Below, piece after piece: positions 34,470-43,597 of a stretch of 64,000 bases of DNA. Numbering within the stretch: position 1 is the stretch's first letter; the number at the start of each line of letters is the position of its first letter. The stretch lies in assembly GCA_000963575.1 (NCBI GenBank), contig CP011077.1, positions 992,001 through 1,056,000 of the forward strand. The letters run 5' to 3'. The position numbers and the translations under genes are program-made. The notes beneath the pieces are model-generated. The model saw only the letters and a program-made list of their open reading frames with translations. It searched no databases and was not told the DNA's origin. Source of the stretch: Klebsiella michiganensis. Lineage in GTDB: Bacteria > Pseudomonadota > Gammaproteobacteria > Enterobacterales > Enterobacteriaceae.

Positions 34470-35918
34470 ATGAAGTTTATCATTAAATTGTTCCCGGAAA
34501 TCACCATCAAGAGCCAATCTGTGCGCATACGCTTTATTAAGATGCTCACCGGGAATATTCGTAACGTTTTAAAACACTACGATGAGAGCCTGGCGGTTGT
34601 TCGCCACTGGGACAACATTGAAGTTCGCGCCAAAGATGAAAACCAGCGTATCGCCATTCGTGAAGCGCTGACCCGCATTCCGGGTATCCACCACATTCTT
34701 GAAGTTGAAGATGTGCCGTACACCGACATGCACAATATCTTTGAGCAGGCTCTGGAGCTGTACCGCGACAAGCTGGAAGGGAAAAGCTTCTGCGTGCGCG
34801 TAAAACGCCGTGGAAAACACGAATTTAGCTCCATTGAAGTCGAGCGCTATGTTGGCGGCGGCCTGAATCAACACATCGAATCCGCGCGCGTTAAGCTCAA
34901 CGATCCGGACGTCACGGTTAATCTTGAGATCGAAAACGATCGCCTGCTGCTGGTTAAAGGTCGCTATGAAGGCATCGGCGGTTTCCCAATCGGTACTCAG
35001 GAAGATGTACTGTCGCTGATTTCTGGTGGTTTCGATTCCGGTGTTTCCAGCTACATGCTGATGCGCCGCGGCTGCCGCGTGCATTATTGCTTCTTCAACC
35101 TGGGCGGTGCCGCCCACGAGATCGGCGTGAAGCAGGTGGCACACTACCTGTGGAACCGCTTCGGCAGCTCCCACCGCGTGCGCTTTGTCGCGATTAACTT
35201 TGAGCCAGTGGTCGGCGAGATCCTGGAGAAAGTGGAAGACGGGCAGATGGGCGTGGTGCTGAAACGTATGTTTGTGCGTGCCGCCTCTCAGGTTGCCGAG
35301 CGCTATGGCGTTCAGGCTTTGGTGACCGGCGAAGCGTTAGGCCAGGTGTCCAGCCAGACCCTGACCAACCTGCGCCTGATCGACAACGTCTCCGATACGC
35401 TGATCCTGCGCCCGCTTATCTCCCACGACAAAGAACACATTATCGATCTGGCGCGTGAAATCGGTACCGCGGATTTTGCCCGCACCATGCCGGAGTACTG
35501 CGGCGTGATCTCGAAAAGCCCGACCGTAAAAGCGGTGAAGGCGAAGATTGAAGAAGAAGAGCAGAAGTTTGACTTCTCGATTCTGGATCGCGTGGTTGCC
35601 GAAGCGACCAATATCGATATCCGCGATATTGCGACGCAGACGCAGCAGGAAGTGGTGGAAGTCGAAACGGTTAATGCGTTTGGGGCAAACGAGGTGCTGC
35701 TGGACATTCGTTCCAACGACGAAGTCGATGAGAAACCTTTTGCGCTGGAAGGCGTTGAGGTCGTGGCGCTGCCGTTCTACAAGCTGAGCACCCAATTTTC
35801 CTCCCTCGACCAGAGCAAAACCTACCTGCTGTGGTGTGAGCGTGGGGTGATGAGCCGCCTGCAGGCGCTGTACCTGAGCGAGCAGGGCTTTAAGAATATT
35901 AAGGTTTATCGCCCGTAA
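34470..35918 (+). CDS. thiI: tRNA 4-thiouridine / thiazole sulfurtransferase ThiI
   Basis: Makes s4U8 in tRNA and donates sulfur to the thiamine thiazole. It is 482 residues: N-terminal ferredoxin-like/THUMP region (about 60-165), PP-loop ATPase with SGGFDSGVSSYM near 187, and a C-terminal rhodanese domain with catalytic C456 in LLWCERGVM. The partner disulfide Cys lies in EYCGVISKSP. E. coli has the same architecture. It is convergent with yajL across repeat E. Confidence 0.98.
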   Translation: MKFIIKLFPEITIKSQSVRIRFIKMLTGNIRNVLKHYDESLAVVRHWDNIEVRAKDENQRIAIREALTRIPGIHHILEVEDVPYTDMHNIFEQALELYRDKLEGKSFCVRVKRRGKHEFSSIEVERYVGGGLNQHIESARVKLNDPDVTVNLEIENDRLLLVKGRYEGIGGFPIGTQEDVLSLISGGFDSGVSSYMLMRRGCRVHYCFFNLGGAAHEIGVKQVAHYLWNRFGSSHRVRFVAINFEPVVGEILEKVEDGQMGVVLKRMFVRAASQVAERYGVQALVTGEALGQVSSQTLTNLRLIDNVSDTLILRPLISHDKEHIIDLAREIGTADFARTMPEYCGVISKSPTVKAVKAKIEEEEQKFDFSILDRVVAEATNIDIRDIATQTQQEVVEVETVNAFGANEVLLDIRSNDEVDEKPFALEGVEVVALPFYKLSTQFSSLDQSKTYLLWCERGVMSRLQALYLSEQGFKNIKVYRP

Positions 35919-35926
35919 AGGACTGA

Positions 35927-36125
35927 CCCTCACCCCGGCCCTCTCCCTAAAAGGGAGAGGGAGAATTCTGGTTAGCTCGCTTCCTCAAAGGATAGGGGGG
36001 ACACCGTTCTGGTGCCCTCGCTCCTTTGGAGAGAGGACGAATTCTGGTTAGCTTGCTTCCTCAAAGGAGAGGGGGAACACCGTTCTGGTTCCCTCGCGCC
36101 TTTGGGGAGAGGGTTAGGGTGAGGG
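35927..36125. repeat. Palindromic repeat array E (thiI-yajL)
   Basis: About 200 bp bounded by ccctcaccccggccctctcc and gggagagggttagggtgagg. Internal units are separated by linkers containing gaattctggttagct and aacaccgttctggt, each present twice, so the core duplicated locally. It has the same ends as arrays A and D but linkers found only here. Confidence 0.88.
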
Positions 36126-36129
36126 GCTC

Positions 36130-36726
36130 TTACTGATAATCCCTGAAGCTGTAAATCCCTGCCGCCAGCACCAGCTGCTGCGACACTTCATGAGCCTTTT
36201 CGCGGCTCACCAGCAAATCAATAATCTTGAGCGCAAAATCAATGGCGGTTCCCGGCCCCTGGCTGGTGAGCAGGTTCACTCGTGGGTCCCAGACGACGCG
36301 TTTATCCTGCCATTGCCCTTCGGGAATGGTGTCCTTCAGGTCTGGAAAACCTGTCATATTGCCTATCGGGAACAGTTCGTGCGGGACCAGCACCGTGCCT
36401 GCTGCTGCGCAAATGGCGGCAACGATACGGCCAGACAGGTGAAACTGGCGCACGGTCTCGATCAACAGCGGACTGTCGCGGAAGCATTCGGCACCTTTCA
36501 GGCCGCCGGGGAGCACCACGATATCGAAATCGCCGTCGGCCACTTCAACCAGCGGCGCGTCGGCCAGTAATTTCACGCCGCGTGAGCAAACAATTTTCAG
36601 GTCGCCATCGGGGGCGACGCTTGCCGTTGTCACCTTGATCCCGGCGCGAACCAGCAGATCGATAGTGGTGACAGCTTCAGTCTCTTCAGTGCCAGGTGCC
36701 AGGCAGACCAGCGCTTGTGCGCTCAT
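36130..36726 (-). CDS. yajL: Protein deglycase/chaperone YajL (DJ-1/PfpI family)
   Basis: 198-residue DJ-1 homologue tied to oxidative-stress protection and covalent chaperone function. The N-terminus MSAQALVCLAPGTEETEAV, the conserved Glu in the acidic loop, and the nucleophile Cys in IVAAICAAAGTVLVPHE are present. The usual AAICAAP reads AAICAAA here. I chose the ATG at 36726, matching E. coli. Its first 41 bases overlap the panE 3' end, as expected for a coupled pair. Confidence 0.95.
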   Translation of the reverse strand: MSAQALVCLAPGTEETEAVTTIDLLVRAGIKVTTASVAPDGDLKIVCSRGVKLLADAPLVEVADGDFDIVVLPGGLKGAECFRDSPLLIETVRQFHLSGRIVAAICAAAGTVLVPHELFPIGNMTGFPDLKDTIPEGQWQDKRVVWDPRVNLLTSQGPGTAIDFALKIIDLLVSREKAHEVSQQLVLAAGIYSFRDYQ

Positions 36727-37603
36727 ATTCATTCTCCTTACGTTTAACCCGCTCATAGAGCCGGGCGTTCACCGGGACAGGGACGCCGTGAGCTCTCGCT
36801 CTGCGCAGCAGGTAGCCGGTGATATAGTCAATTTCCGTGTGGCGCTCCAGGCGGATGTCCTGCAGCATTGATGAGGTGTTTTCTGCCGTGCTTTCAATCA
36901 CCTGCCCGACATAATCCAGCAGGCTTTCGGGCGAGGTATGATGGCCCTCGCGCGTCATTACCTGCGCCACTTCTTCACAAATGCTGGTCACCTCATCAAG
37001 ATGATTCTTCAGCTCGCCGTTAGCGCAGTTGTACAGTGCGGTTAGCGGGTTTATCACGCAGTTTACCGCAAGTTTGTTCCAGCTGGCTGGCTGGATATTG
37101 TTATGCCACGCCACATCGGGCAGGGCAGCCTGCAGCATATCAGCGAGGTAGCTGTAGTCGCTGGCTTTGGCGTTACCTGGCCCAACGTGAGTGATGCCGG
37201 AAGCGACGTGAACAATAACATTCCCGTCTCTTTTGGCTGCCTGAGTGGTTAACCCGAGCAGCAAAGGTTGGCGCAGGCCGCTTAGCTCATCCAGCGTCCC
37301 CATCCCGTTATGCAGCAGCAATATCGGGCAGCCTGAAGGGAGCTTTGCGGCCAGGGTGCGCACGGCATCGGAAACCTGCCACGCTTTGAGCGTCACTAAC
37401 AGGAGGTCGCTGTTGGCAAGAAACTCGGGGTCGTTAGCGGTAAAGGAGTCGTTAAAGACGCTGCCATCGGTATTATCGAGCAGATTGACGTGGCAATACG
37501 GCTGCGGCACTCGCAGCCAGCCCTGAAGCTCATGCCCTTGCTTGTGAAGTGCGGTCAACCATAGCTGACCCAGCGCACCGCAACCCAGCACGGTGATTTT
37601 CAT
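36686..37603 (-). CDS. panE: 2-dehydropantoate 2-reductase PanE
   Basis: NADPH-dependent reduction of ketopantoate to pantoate in coenzyme A synthesis. It is 305 residues. The Rossmann motif is VLGCGALGQLW (residues 4-14), with GPGN region and catalytic Lys in NKLAVNCVINPLTAL. It is upstream of yajL in one operon and divergent from yajQ across 140 bp. Confidence 0.96.
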   Translation of the reverse strand: MKITVLGCGALGQLWLTALHKQGHELQGWLRVPQPYCHVNLLDNTDGSVFNDSFTANDPEFLANSDLLLVTLKAWQVSDAVRTLAAKLPSGCPILLLHNGMGTLDELSGLRQPLLLGLTTQAAKRDGNVIVHVASGITHVGPGNAKASDYSYLADMLQAALPDVAWHNNIQPASWNKLAVNCVINPLTALYNCANGELKNHLDEVTSICEEVAQVMTREGHHTSPESLLDYVGQVIESTAENTSSMLQDIRLERHTEIDYITGYLLRRARAHGVPVPVNARLYERVKRKENEYERTSAGLPGTWH

Positions 37604-37743
37604 TATTGCCTCCCCATTCGCACACTACGCGAATGCTAAACTTACTTTCTATTATAGCGTTATCGGCTTTCCGGCTCTTTAACAGGTTGTTTTGCGCAGC
37701 CCAGCGGGTATTATGCAACGCAAACCAGAGAGGGAGAAAACAC

Positions 37744-38235
37744 ATGCCATCTTTTGATATCGTTTCTGAAATCGACCTGCAGGAAGTGAACAACGCGGTA
37801 GAGAACGCCGAGCGCGAGCTGGCGACCCGTTTTGACTTCCGTAACGTGCCGGCGAGCTTTGAGCTGAATGAAAAAAATCAGACCATCAAAGTTGCCAGCG
37901 AATCTGACTTCCAGGTAAACCAACTGCTGGATATTCTGCGGGCCAAACTGCTGAAGCGCGGCATCGAAGGCAGCTCTATCGATGTGCCTGAAGAGTTTGT
38001 TCACAGCGGCAAAACCTGGAGCGTGGAAGCTAAGCTGAAACAGGGTATTGAAGCAAGCGTTGCCAAGAAAATCATTAAGCTGATTAAAGACAGCAAGCTG
38101 AAGGTTCAGACCCAGATCCAGGGCGAAGAGATCCGCGTGACGGGTAAAGCTCGCGATGATTTACAGGCCGTAATGGCGCTGATTCGTGGCGGCAATCTGG
38201 GGCAGCCGTTCCAGTTTAAGAACTTCCGCGACTAA
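37744..38235 (+). CDS. yajQ: YajQ family cyclic-di-GMP / nucleotide-binding protein
   Basis: 163 residues from the ATG at 37744 (MPSFDIVSEIDLQEV), after a good gaggga site. Two ferredoxin-like RNA-binding-type folds; the first contains ATRFDFRNVPASFELNEKNQ and the second KVQTQIQGEEIRVTGKARDDLQAV. Homologues bind tRNA/nucleotides in E. coli and c-di-GMP in Xanthomonas. A hairpin (aggggcgt / acgcccct, 38241-38258) overlaps the yajR 3' end and may terminate it. Confidence 0.96.
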   Translation: MPSFDIVSEIDLQEVNNAVENAERELATRFDFRNVPASFELNEKNQTIKVASESDFQVNQLLDILRAKLLKRGIEGSSIDVPEEFVHSGKTWSVEAKLKQGIEASVAKKIIKLIKDSKLKVQTQIQGEEIRVTGKARDDLQAVMALIRGGNLGQPFQFKNFRD

Positions 38236-38248
38236 CGGTTAGGGGCGT

Positions 38249-39613
38249 TTACGCCCCTTTCACCACCTGTTCAATTTCATATCTGTTCGTCAGCTTGCTG
38301 TCGATTTTCACATACGCGCTGCGTTCTTCCGGAATGATATTCGCTTCACTCACGCCCGGCTGAGCCAGAAGCCTTTCACGCAAATGCCTATCGTTCACGC
38401 TGCTTTCCGGCAGCTCAATACGCAGACTGCTGACATACGGTGGCTCCTGCATTGTCCAACTGACGAATAGCCAAACCATCGCCAGCACCGCGCCCGCGAG
38501 AAACACGGTTTGCGAATCAAACAGCCCGTTCAGCCAGCCGCCGAGTGACCCGCCAATGGCCACGCCGATAAACTGGCTGGTGGAATAGATGCCCATTGCG
38601 GTGCCTTTGTAGCCCGCCGGAGATTCTTTGCTGATAAGCGAAGGCAGAATCGCTTCCATCAGGTTAAAGGCGAGGAAGAACAGCTGCACGCCAATCACCA
38701 GATCCCAGAAGTGCGGACCCGCGCCCCAAAGCACGATCTCAGCAATCAGCAACACCGCCACGCAGCCCACAAAGACGTGCTTCATGCGGCGCTTAACTTC
38801 GGCATAGATGATGAACGGCACCACCGAAACAAACGAAATCAGCATGGTGCAAAGGTACACTTTCCAGTGCTGAGCGGCCGGAAAGCCCGCCTGTTCAAGC
38901 TGGCCTGGCAGGGCGACAAAGGTGGACATCAGCATGATGTGCAGGCACATAATGCCGAAATTCAGCTTTAGCAGCTTCGGCTCCATAATCACTTTGCGGA
39001 AGCAGCCTTTAACCATCCCCGATTCGCGGTTTAGCACATGCGTTTCGGTATTCGGAACCAGCCAAATGGTAATCAGAATGCCGCAGGTGGCTAAGACGGC
39101 AATCATCCAGAACAGCGCCTGCAGGCCAAGCGCCTGAGTAATTATCGGGCCGAGTACCATCGCGATGGCGAACGTCACCCCGAAGCTGACGCCGATAAAA
39201 GCCATAGCTTTGGTTCGGTTCTGTTCGCGGGTCAGGTCGGAAAGCAGCGCCATTACCGCGGCTGCGATTGCGCCGGAGCCTTGCAGCGCACGGCCTAAAA
39301 TTACGCCCCAGATGGTGTCGCTCAGGGCGGCGATAATGCTGCCGAGCACAAAGATAGCCAGCCCGCCGACGATAAGCGGTTTGCGGCCAATACGGTCAGA
39401 AAGCAGGCCAAAAGGAATCTGGAAGACGGCCTGCGCCAGGCCATAAATACCGATTGCCAGGCCGATGAGCGCTTCGCTTGCGCCCTGCAGCGCCATACCC
39501 CAGGTGGTCAGAACCGGCAATACCATAAACATACCCAGCATACGCAGGGAAAACACGGTGCCTAAACCCCACGTCGCACGCAGCTCGACGGGCGTCATTT
39601 TGTAATCGTTCAT
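38249..39613 (-). CDS. yajR: MFS transporter YajR with C-terminal YAM domain
   Basis: Major-facilitator proton-driven exporter-like protein, 454 residues, twelve membrane segments. The MFS motif A is GLLSDRIGRKPL near residue 70. After the last segment, a cytosolic ferredoxin-like YAM domain covers about 390-454 (LRIELPESSVND to YEIEQVVKGA). The substrate is unknown. The ATG at 39613 aligns with the E. coli start (MNDYKMTP). Confidence 0.95.
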   Translation of the reverse strand: MNDYKMTPVELRATWGLGTVFSLRMLGMFMVLPVLTTWGMALQGASEALIGLAIGIYGLAQAVFQIPFGLLSDRIGRKPLIVGGLAIFVLGSIIAALSDTIWGVILGRALQGSGAIAAAVMALLSDLTREQNRTKAMAFIGVSFGVTFAIAMVLGPIITQALGLQALFWMIAVLATCGILITIWLVPNTETHVLNRESGMVKGCFRKVIMEPKLLKLNFGIMCLHIMLMSTFVALPGQLEQAGFPAAQHWKVYLCTMLISFVSVVPFIIYAEVKRRMKHVFVGCVAVLLIAEIVLWGAGPHFWDLVIGVQLFFLAFNLMEAILPSLISKESPAGYKGTAMGIYSTSQFIGVAIGGSLGGWLNGLFDSQTVFLAGAVLAMVWLFVSWTMQEPPYVSSLRIELPESSVNDRHLRERLLAQPGVSEANIIPEERSAYVKIDSKLTNRYEIEQVVKGA

Positions 39614-39720
39614 TACCACCTCAGATAAAAAGTCGGCCTTAGTGTAGTGCGAGGGCAGGGGAGGGTAAATCGATAGTTATTTAACAGATATTACAGGGCG
39701 GGTGCTTTGATGATACTGAT

Positions 39721-39749
39721 AAAAAAGGGCACCGAGGTGCCCTTTTATG
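39721..39749 (-). terminator. Terminator of the cyo operon
   Basis: Stem aaaagggcac / gtgccctttt beneath the cyoE stop, with a T run on the minus strand. Confidence 0.88.
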
Positions 39750-39760
39750 CTTTTCGCGAC

Positions 39761-40648
39761 TTACCAGACGTAAGTCAGCAGATTATGCGAGTCTGGCACC
39801 ATAAAATCGACCGACATCATGACGCTCAGCGAGGTAATGGCCACGATAGAGAAGATGAACAGCTTGCGCGCCCACACCTTATCGTCTTCCACTTTATAGC
39901 CTCGTAACGCCATGCCCAGCCACCAGACGCTGACCGCCGCGGCGACGATCAGGTATTTGTATCCGGCATAGCCGCCCAGAGAAAGCATCAGCGTCGCCAC
40001 CGCAAAAGCGATGATGTACAGCGTGATGTGGTTCTTGGCGACAGAAATGCCTTTTACCACCGGCAGAACCGGAATATTGGCGGCCTGGTAATCTTTAAAG
40101 CGGAAGATGGCAATCGCATAGGAGTGCGGCATCTGCCACAGACTAAAGATAGCCAGCAGGATAGCGGCGCCGGTATCGAACTCGTTGGTCACAGCGCAGT
40201 AGCCGATAACCGGAGGAGCCGCACCGGACAGGCTGCCGATGAGCGTGCCGTAGACCGAGTGGCGTTTCATGTAGAGGCTATACACCCCGACATAAACCAC
40301 GAAGCCCATCACGGCCAGCCACATCGCCAGCGGATTAGCACCAAACCACAGCAGCATGAAGCCAGCAATACCCAACACGGTGGCGTACACCAGCGAAATT
40401 TTCGGTGAAATCAGGCCTTTAACCAGCACCCGATTTTTCGTTCTCTCCATTTTCTGGTCGATATCGCGGTCGATAAAGTTGTTATAGACACAACCTGATG
40501 CGACCACCAGTGATACGCCAACCAGCGTGTAGAGGAACAGCGGGTAATTAATGCTGCCCTTCGAGGCCAGTAAAAATCCCCCAATGACAGAAATTAAATT
40601 ACCGAAAATAATTCCTGGTTTCGTTACTTGCAGGTATTGCTTAATCAT
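39761..40648 (-). CDS. cyoE: Protoheme IX farnesyltransferase CyoE
   Basis: Converts heme b to heme o by adding a farnesyl group; inner-membrane UbiA family. It is 295 residues with about nine membrane segments. The prenyl-PP binding motif is NNFIDRDIDQKMERTKNR. Its substrate farnesyl diphosphate is the product of ispA, also in this window. It is the last gene of cyoABCDE; start chosen at 40648 (MIKQYLQVTKPG). Confidence 0.97.
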   Translation of the reverse strand: MIKQYLQVTKPGIIFGNLISVIGGFLLASKGSINYPLFLYTLVGVSLVVASGCVYNNFIDRDIDQKMERTKNRVLVKGLISPKISLVYATVLGIAGFMLLWFGANPLAMWLAVMGFVVYVGVYSLYMKRHSVYGTLIGSLSGAAPPVIGYCAVTNEFDTGAAILLAIFSLWQMPHSYAIAIFRFKDYQAANIPVLPVVKGISVAKNHITLYIIAFAVATLMLSLGGYAGYKYLIVAAAVSVWWLGMALRGYKVEDDKVWARKLFIFSIVAITSLSVMMSVDFMVPDSHNLLTYVW

Positions 40649-40659
40649 ACATGCCGCTC

Positions 40660-40989
40660 TTAGTGAACCATCATGTTCAGGTTGAGGTTCCACATAATCC
40701 AGATCGAGCCGACCACCAGAATGGCAATAATCAGCACCGTAAAGGCAAATGCCACCAGGTTCCAGCGCTCACTCGAAGAGGTGTTCAGATGCAGGAAGCA
40801 CACGAGGTGCACCAGAATCTGGACGACTGCAGTCACCAGGATCACGGCAAGCATGGTGCCGTGAGAGGCCGTGCCTTCCATTACAATCCAGAACGGGATA
40901 GCCGTCAGGATGATAGACAGGATAAAACCTGTCATGTAGGTCTTCACGCTACCGTGGTGGGCGCCGCTGTGTTCAGTTGAATGACTCAT
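40660..40989 (-). CDS. cyoD: Cytochrome bo ubiquinol oxidase subunit IV CyoD
   Basis: 109-residue subunit with three membrane segments, matching E. coli length. The N-terminus MSHSTEHSGAHHGSVKTYMTGF is conserved. Its ATG shares a base with the cyoC stop (TAATG), so translation is coupled. Confidence 0.97.
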   Translation of the reverse strand: MSHSTEHSGAHHGSVKTYMTGFILSIILTAIPFWIVMEGTASHGTMLAVILVTAVVQILVHLVCFLHLNTSSSERWNLVAFAFTVLIIAILVVGSIWIMWNLNLNMMVH

Positions 40990-41597
40990 TACATCGCCCC
41001 CATCAGATAGACTACAGAGAATACGCAGATCCACACCACGTCAAGGAAGTGCCAGAACAGGCTCAGGCACATCAGACGCGCACGGTTGGTGCTGGTCAGG
41101 CCGCGACGGGAAACATGAATCATCATGAATGCCATCCATACCAGACCAGAGGTTACGTGCAGACCATGGGTACCAACCAGCGCGAAGAACGCTGACAGGA
41201 AGCCGCTGCGATCCGGACCGAAACCTTCTTTGATCAGGTGATGGAATTCATAGATTTCCATCCCGACGAAGCCCGCACCGCACAGGAAGGTCAGCGCCAG
41301 CCAGGAGATAACCTGGCTTTTGTTGCCTTTGTTCATGGCGATGATCGCCATGCCGTAGGTGATGGAGCTCACCAGCAGCAGGGCCGTTTCAACGGCCACG
41401 AACGGCAGTTCGAAGATGTCTTTCCCTGCCGGGCCACCTGCGGTGCCGTTCACCAGAACGGCATAGGTCGCGAACAAGCAACAGAACAGAATGCAGTCGC
41501 TCATCAGGTAGATCCAGAAACCAAAGACCTTATTGGTTCCCGCATCGTGGTGCCCATGCTCCGCGGCGTGGGCGTTATTTACAGTCTCAGTTGCCAT
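40989..41597 (-). CDS. cyoC: Cytochrome bo ubiquinol oxidase subunit III CyoC
   Basis: 202 residues with five membrane segments. Family signature GHGLHVTSGLVWMAFM is near residue 150 as GTHGLHVTSGLVW. The N-terminal His/Ala-rich leader (AHAAEHGHHDAG) is typical of enteric CyoC. Its start overlaps the cyoB end by 11 bp. Confidence 0.98.
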   Translation of the reverse strand: MATETVNNAHAAEHGHHDAGTNKVFGFWIYLMSDCILFCCLFATYAVLVNGTAGGPAGKDIFELPFVAVETALLLVSSITYGMAIIAMNKGNKSQVISWLALTFLCGAGFVGMEIYEFHHLIKEGFGPDRSGFLSAFFALVGTHGLHVTSGLVWMAFMMIHVSRRGLTSTNRARLMCLSLFWHFLDVVWICVFSVVYLMGAM

Positions 41598-43578
41598 TTT
41601 TCAGCCCTGCTTTGGTGATTTCTTCGAAATGCTGATTTTCCAGTTTTTCGACTTCAGCCACCGGAACATAGTAATCCACATCTTCGTCGAAGCTTTTCGC
41701 AATCCAGGTGATGATGATGCCGGCAAAGCCAACAATCGCCAGCCACCAGATGTGCCAGATCATGGCAAAGCCAAACACGGTGCTGAATGCAGCGATGATG
41801 ATACCGGCTGCGCTGTTACGCGGCATATGAATCTCTTCATAGTGCGCAGGCTGTTTGTACGCTTCACCTTTCTCTTTCATCTCCCAGAATGCATCACGCT
41901 CGTGAACGTGTGGCAGGTGGGCGAAGTTATAGAACGGAGGTGGAGAAGACGTTGCCCACTCCAGCGTACGGCCACCCCATGGGTCACCGGTCAGATCGCG
42001 GTTCTGCTCGCGGTCACGGATAGAGACGTAGAACTGAATCAGCTGGCAAAGAATGCCCAGAGCGATCAGCGCCGCACCACAGGCTGCAACAACCAGCAGG
42101 GTGTGGAACTGTGGATCGATCTGCTGGCTCAGACGACGGGTCATGCCCATGAAGCCCAGCACGTACAGCGGCATAAATGCCACGAAGAAACCGATAATCC
42201 AGAACCAGAAGGCGCGTTTGCCCCAGGTTTCGTTCAGCGTGAAGCCGAACGCTTTTGGCCACCAGTAGGTCAGACCTGCGAAGCAACCGAAGACCACGCC
42301 GCCGATGATAACGTTGTGGAAGTGTGCAATCAGGAACAGGCTGTTGTGCAGCACGAAGTCCGCGCCCGGTACCGCCAGCAGAACGCCGGTCATCCCACCG
42401 ATAGAGAAGGTGACGATGAAGCCAATGGTCCACAGCATCGCAGAGTTAAAGACGATGCGGCCCTGATACATGGTGAACAGCCAGTTGAAGATCTTCACCC
42501 CGGTAGGGATGGCGATGATCATGGTGGCAATACCGAAGAAGGCGTTGACGTTCGCACCGCTGCCCATGGTGAAGAAGTGGTGCAGCCAAACGATGAACGA
42601 CAGGACGGTAATCGCGATGGTCGCCCACACCAGAGAGGTGTAACCGAACAGACGCTTTTTAGAGAAGGTTGCAACCACCTCAGAGAACACACCAAACACC
42701 GGCAGCACCAGGATATAAACTTCCGGGTGGCCCCAGGCCCAGATGAGGTTGATGTACATCATCATGTTGCCACCCATATCGTTGGTAAAGAAATGGGTGC
42801 CAAGGTAGCGGTCAAGGGTCAGCAGTGCGACGGTCACGGTGAAGATTGGGAACGCGGCGATAATCAGTACGTTAGTACACAGCGAAGCCCAGGTGAACAC
42901 CGGCATTTTGAACATAGTCATACCCGGGGTACGCATGTTCAGAATGGTCACGAAGAAGTTAATACCGGTCAGTGTCGTACCGATACCGGATAGCTGGAGA
43001 CTCCAGATCCAGTAATCGACCCCGACGCCCGGACTGTACTCAATCCCCGATAGCGGTGGATAAGCAACCCAGCCGGTCTGAGCGAATTCGCCCACGCCCA
43101 GTGACAGGTTAACCAGCACCACGCCGACAACGGTGAACCAGAAGCTCAGGTTGTTCAGGAATGGGAAGGCAACGTCACGCGCGCCAATCTGCAACGGCAC
43201 AACCAGGTTCATCAGGCCGATAACAAAAGGCATCGCCACGAAGAAGATCATGATAACGCCGTGGGCGGTAAAGATCTGATCGTAGTGGTGAGGCGGGAGG
43301 AAGCCTGCTTCGCCGGCGGAGGCTAGCACCTGCTGGCTACGCATCATTATCGCATCGGCAAAGCCGCGCAGCAGCATAACGATAGCGACGATAACGTACA
43401 TCACGCCGAGGCGTTTGTGGTCAACGGAGGTTAGCCACTCTTTCCATAAATATTCCCACTTACCGAAGTAAGTGATAGCCGCAAGCAGCGCCAGTCCCCC
43501 GACGATGATTGCCGCAACCGTAACCATGACAATTGGCTCATGGTACGGGATTGCATCCAGTGTAAGTTTTCCGAACAT
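41587..43578 (-). CDS. cyoB: Cytochrome bo ubiquinol oxidase subunit I CyoB
   Basis: Catalytic subunit carrying heme b, heme o3 and CuB, 663 residues. Fifteen membrane segments are expected. The heme-copper signature WAWGHPEVYILVLPVFG and the following HH pair (WLHHFFTMG) give the CuB and cross-linked Tyr region. The later HFHNVIIGG gives heme ligands. Proton pumping D-channel Asp is in the N-terminal NLVVPLQIGARDVAFP region. It follows cyoA by 19 bp. Confidence 0.98.
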   Translation of the reverse strand: MFGKLTLDAIPYHEPIVMVTVAAIIVGGLALLAAITYFGKWEYLWKEWLTSVDHKRLGVMYVIVAIVMLLRGFADAIMMRSQQVLASAGEAGFLPPHHYDQIFTAHGVIMIFFVAMPFVIGLMNLVVPLQIGARDVAFPFLNNLSFWFTVVGVVLVNLSLGVGEFAQTGWVAYPPLSGIEYSPGVGVDYWIWSLQLSGIGTTLTGINFFVTILNMRTPGMTMFKMPVFTWASLCTNVLIIAAFPIFTVTVALLTLDRYLGTHFFTNDMGGNMMMYINLIWAWGHPEVYILVLPVFGVFSEVVATFSKKRLFGYTSLVWATIAITVLSFIVWLHHFFTMGSGANVNAFFGIATMIIAIPTGVKIFNWLFTMYQGRIVFNSAMLWTIGFIVTFSIGGMTGVLLAVPGADFVLHNSLFLIAHFHNVIIGGVVFGCFAGLTYWWPKAFGFTLNETWGKRAFWFWIIGFFVAFMPLYVLGFMGMTRRLSQQIDPQFHTLLVVAACGAALIALGILCQLIQFYVSIRDREQNRDLTGDPWGGRTLEWATSSPPPFYNFAHLPHVHERDAFWEMKEKGEAYKQPAHYEEIHMPRNSAAGIIIAAFSTVFGFAMIWHIWWLAIVGFAGIIITWIAKSFDEDVDYYVPVAEVEKLENQHFEEITKAGLKNGN

Positions 43579-43597
43579 CGTATTATTCCTCGGCCCC

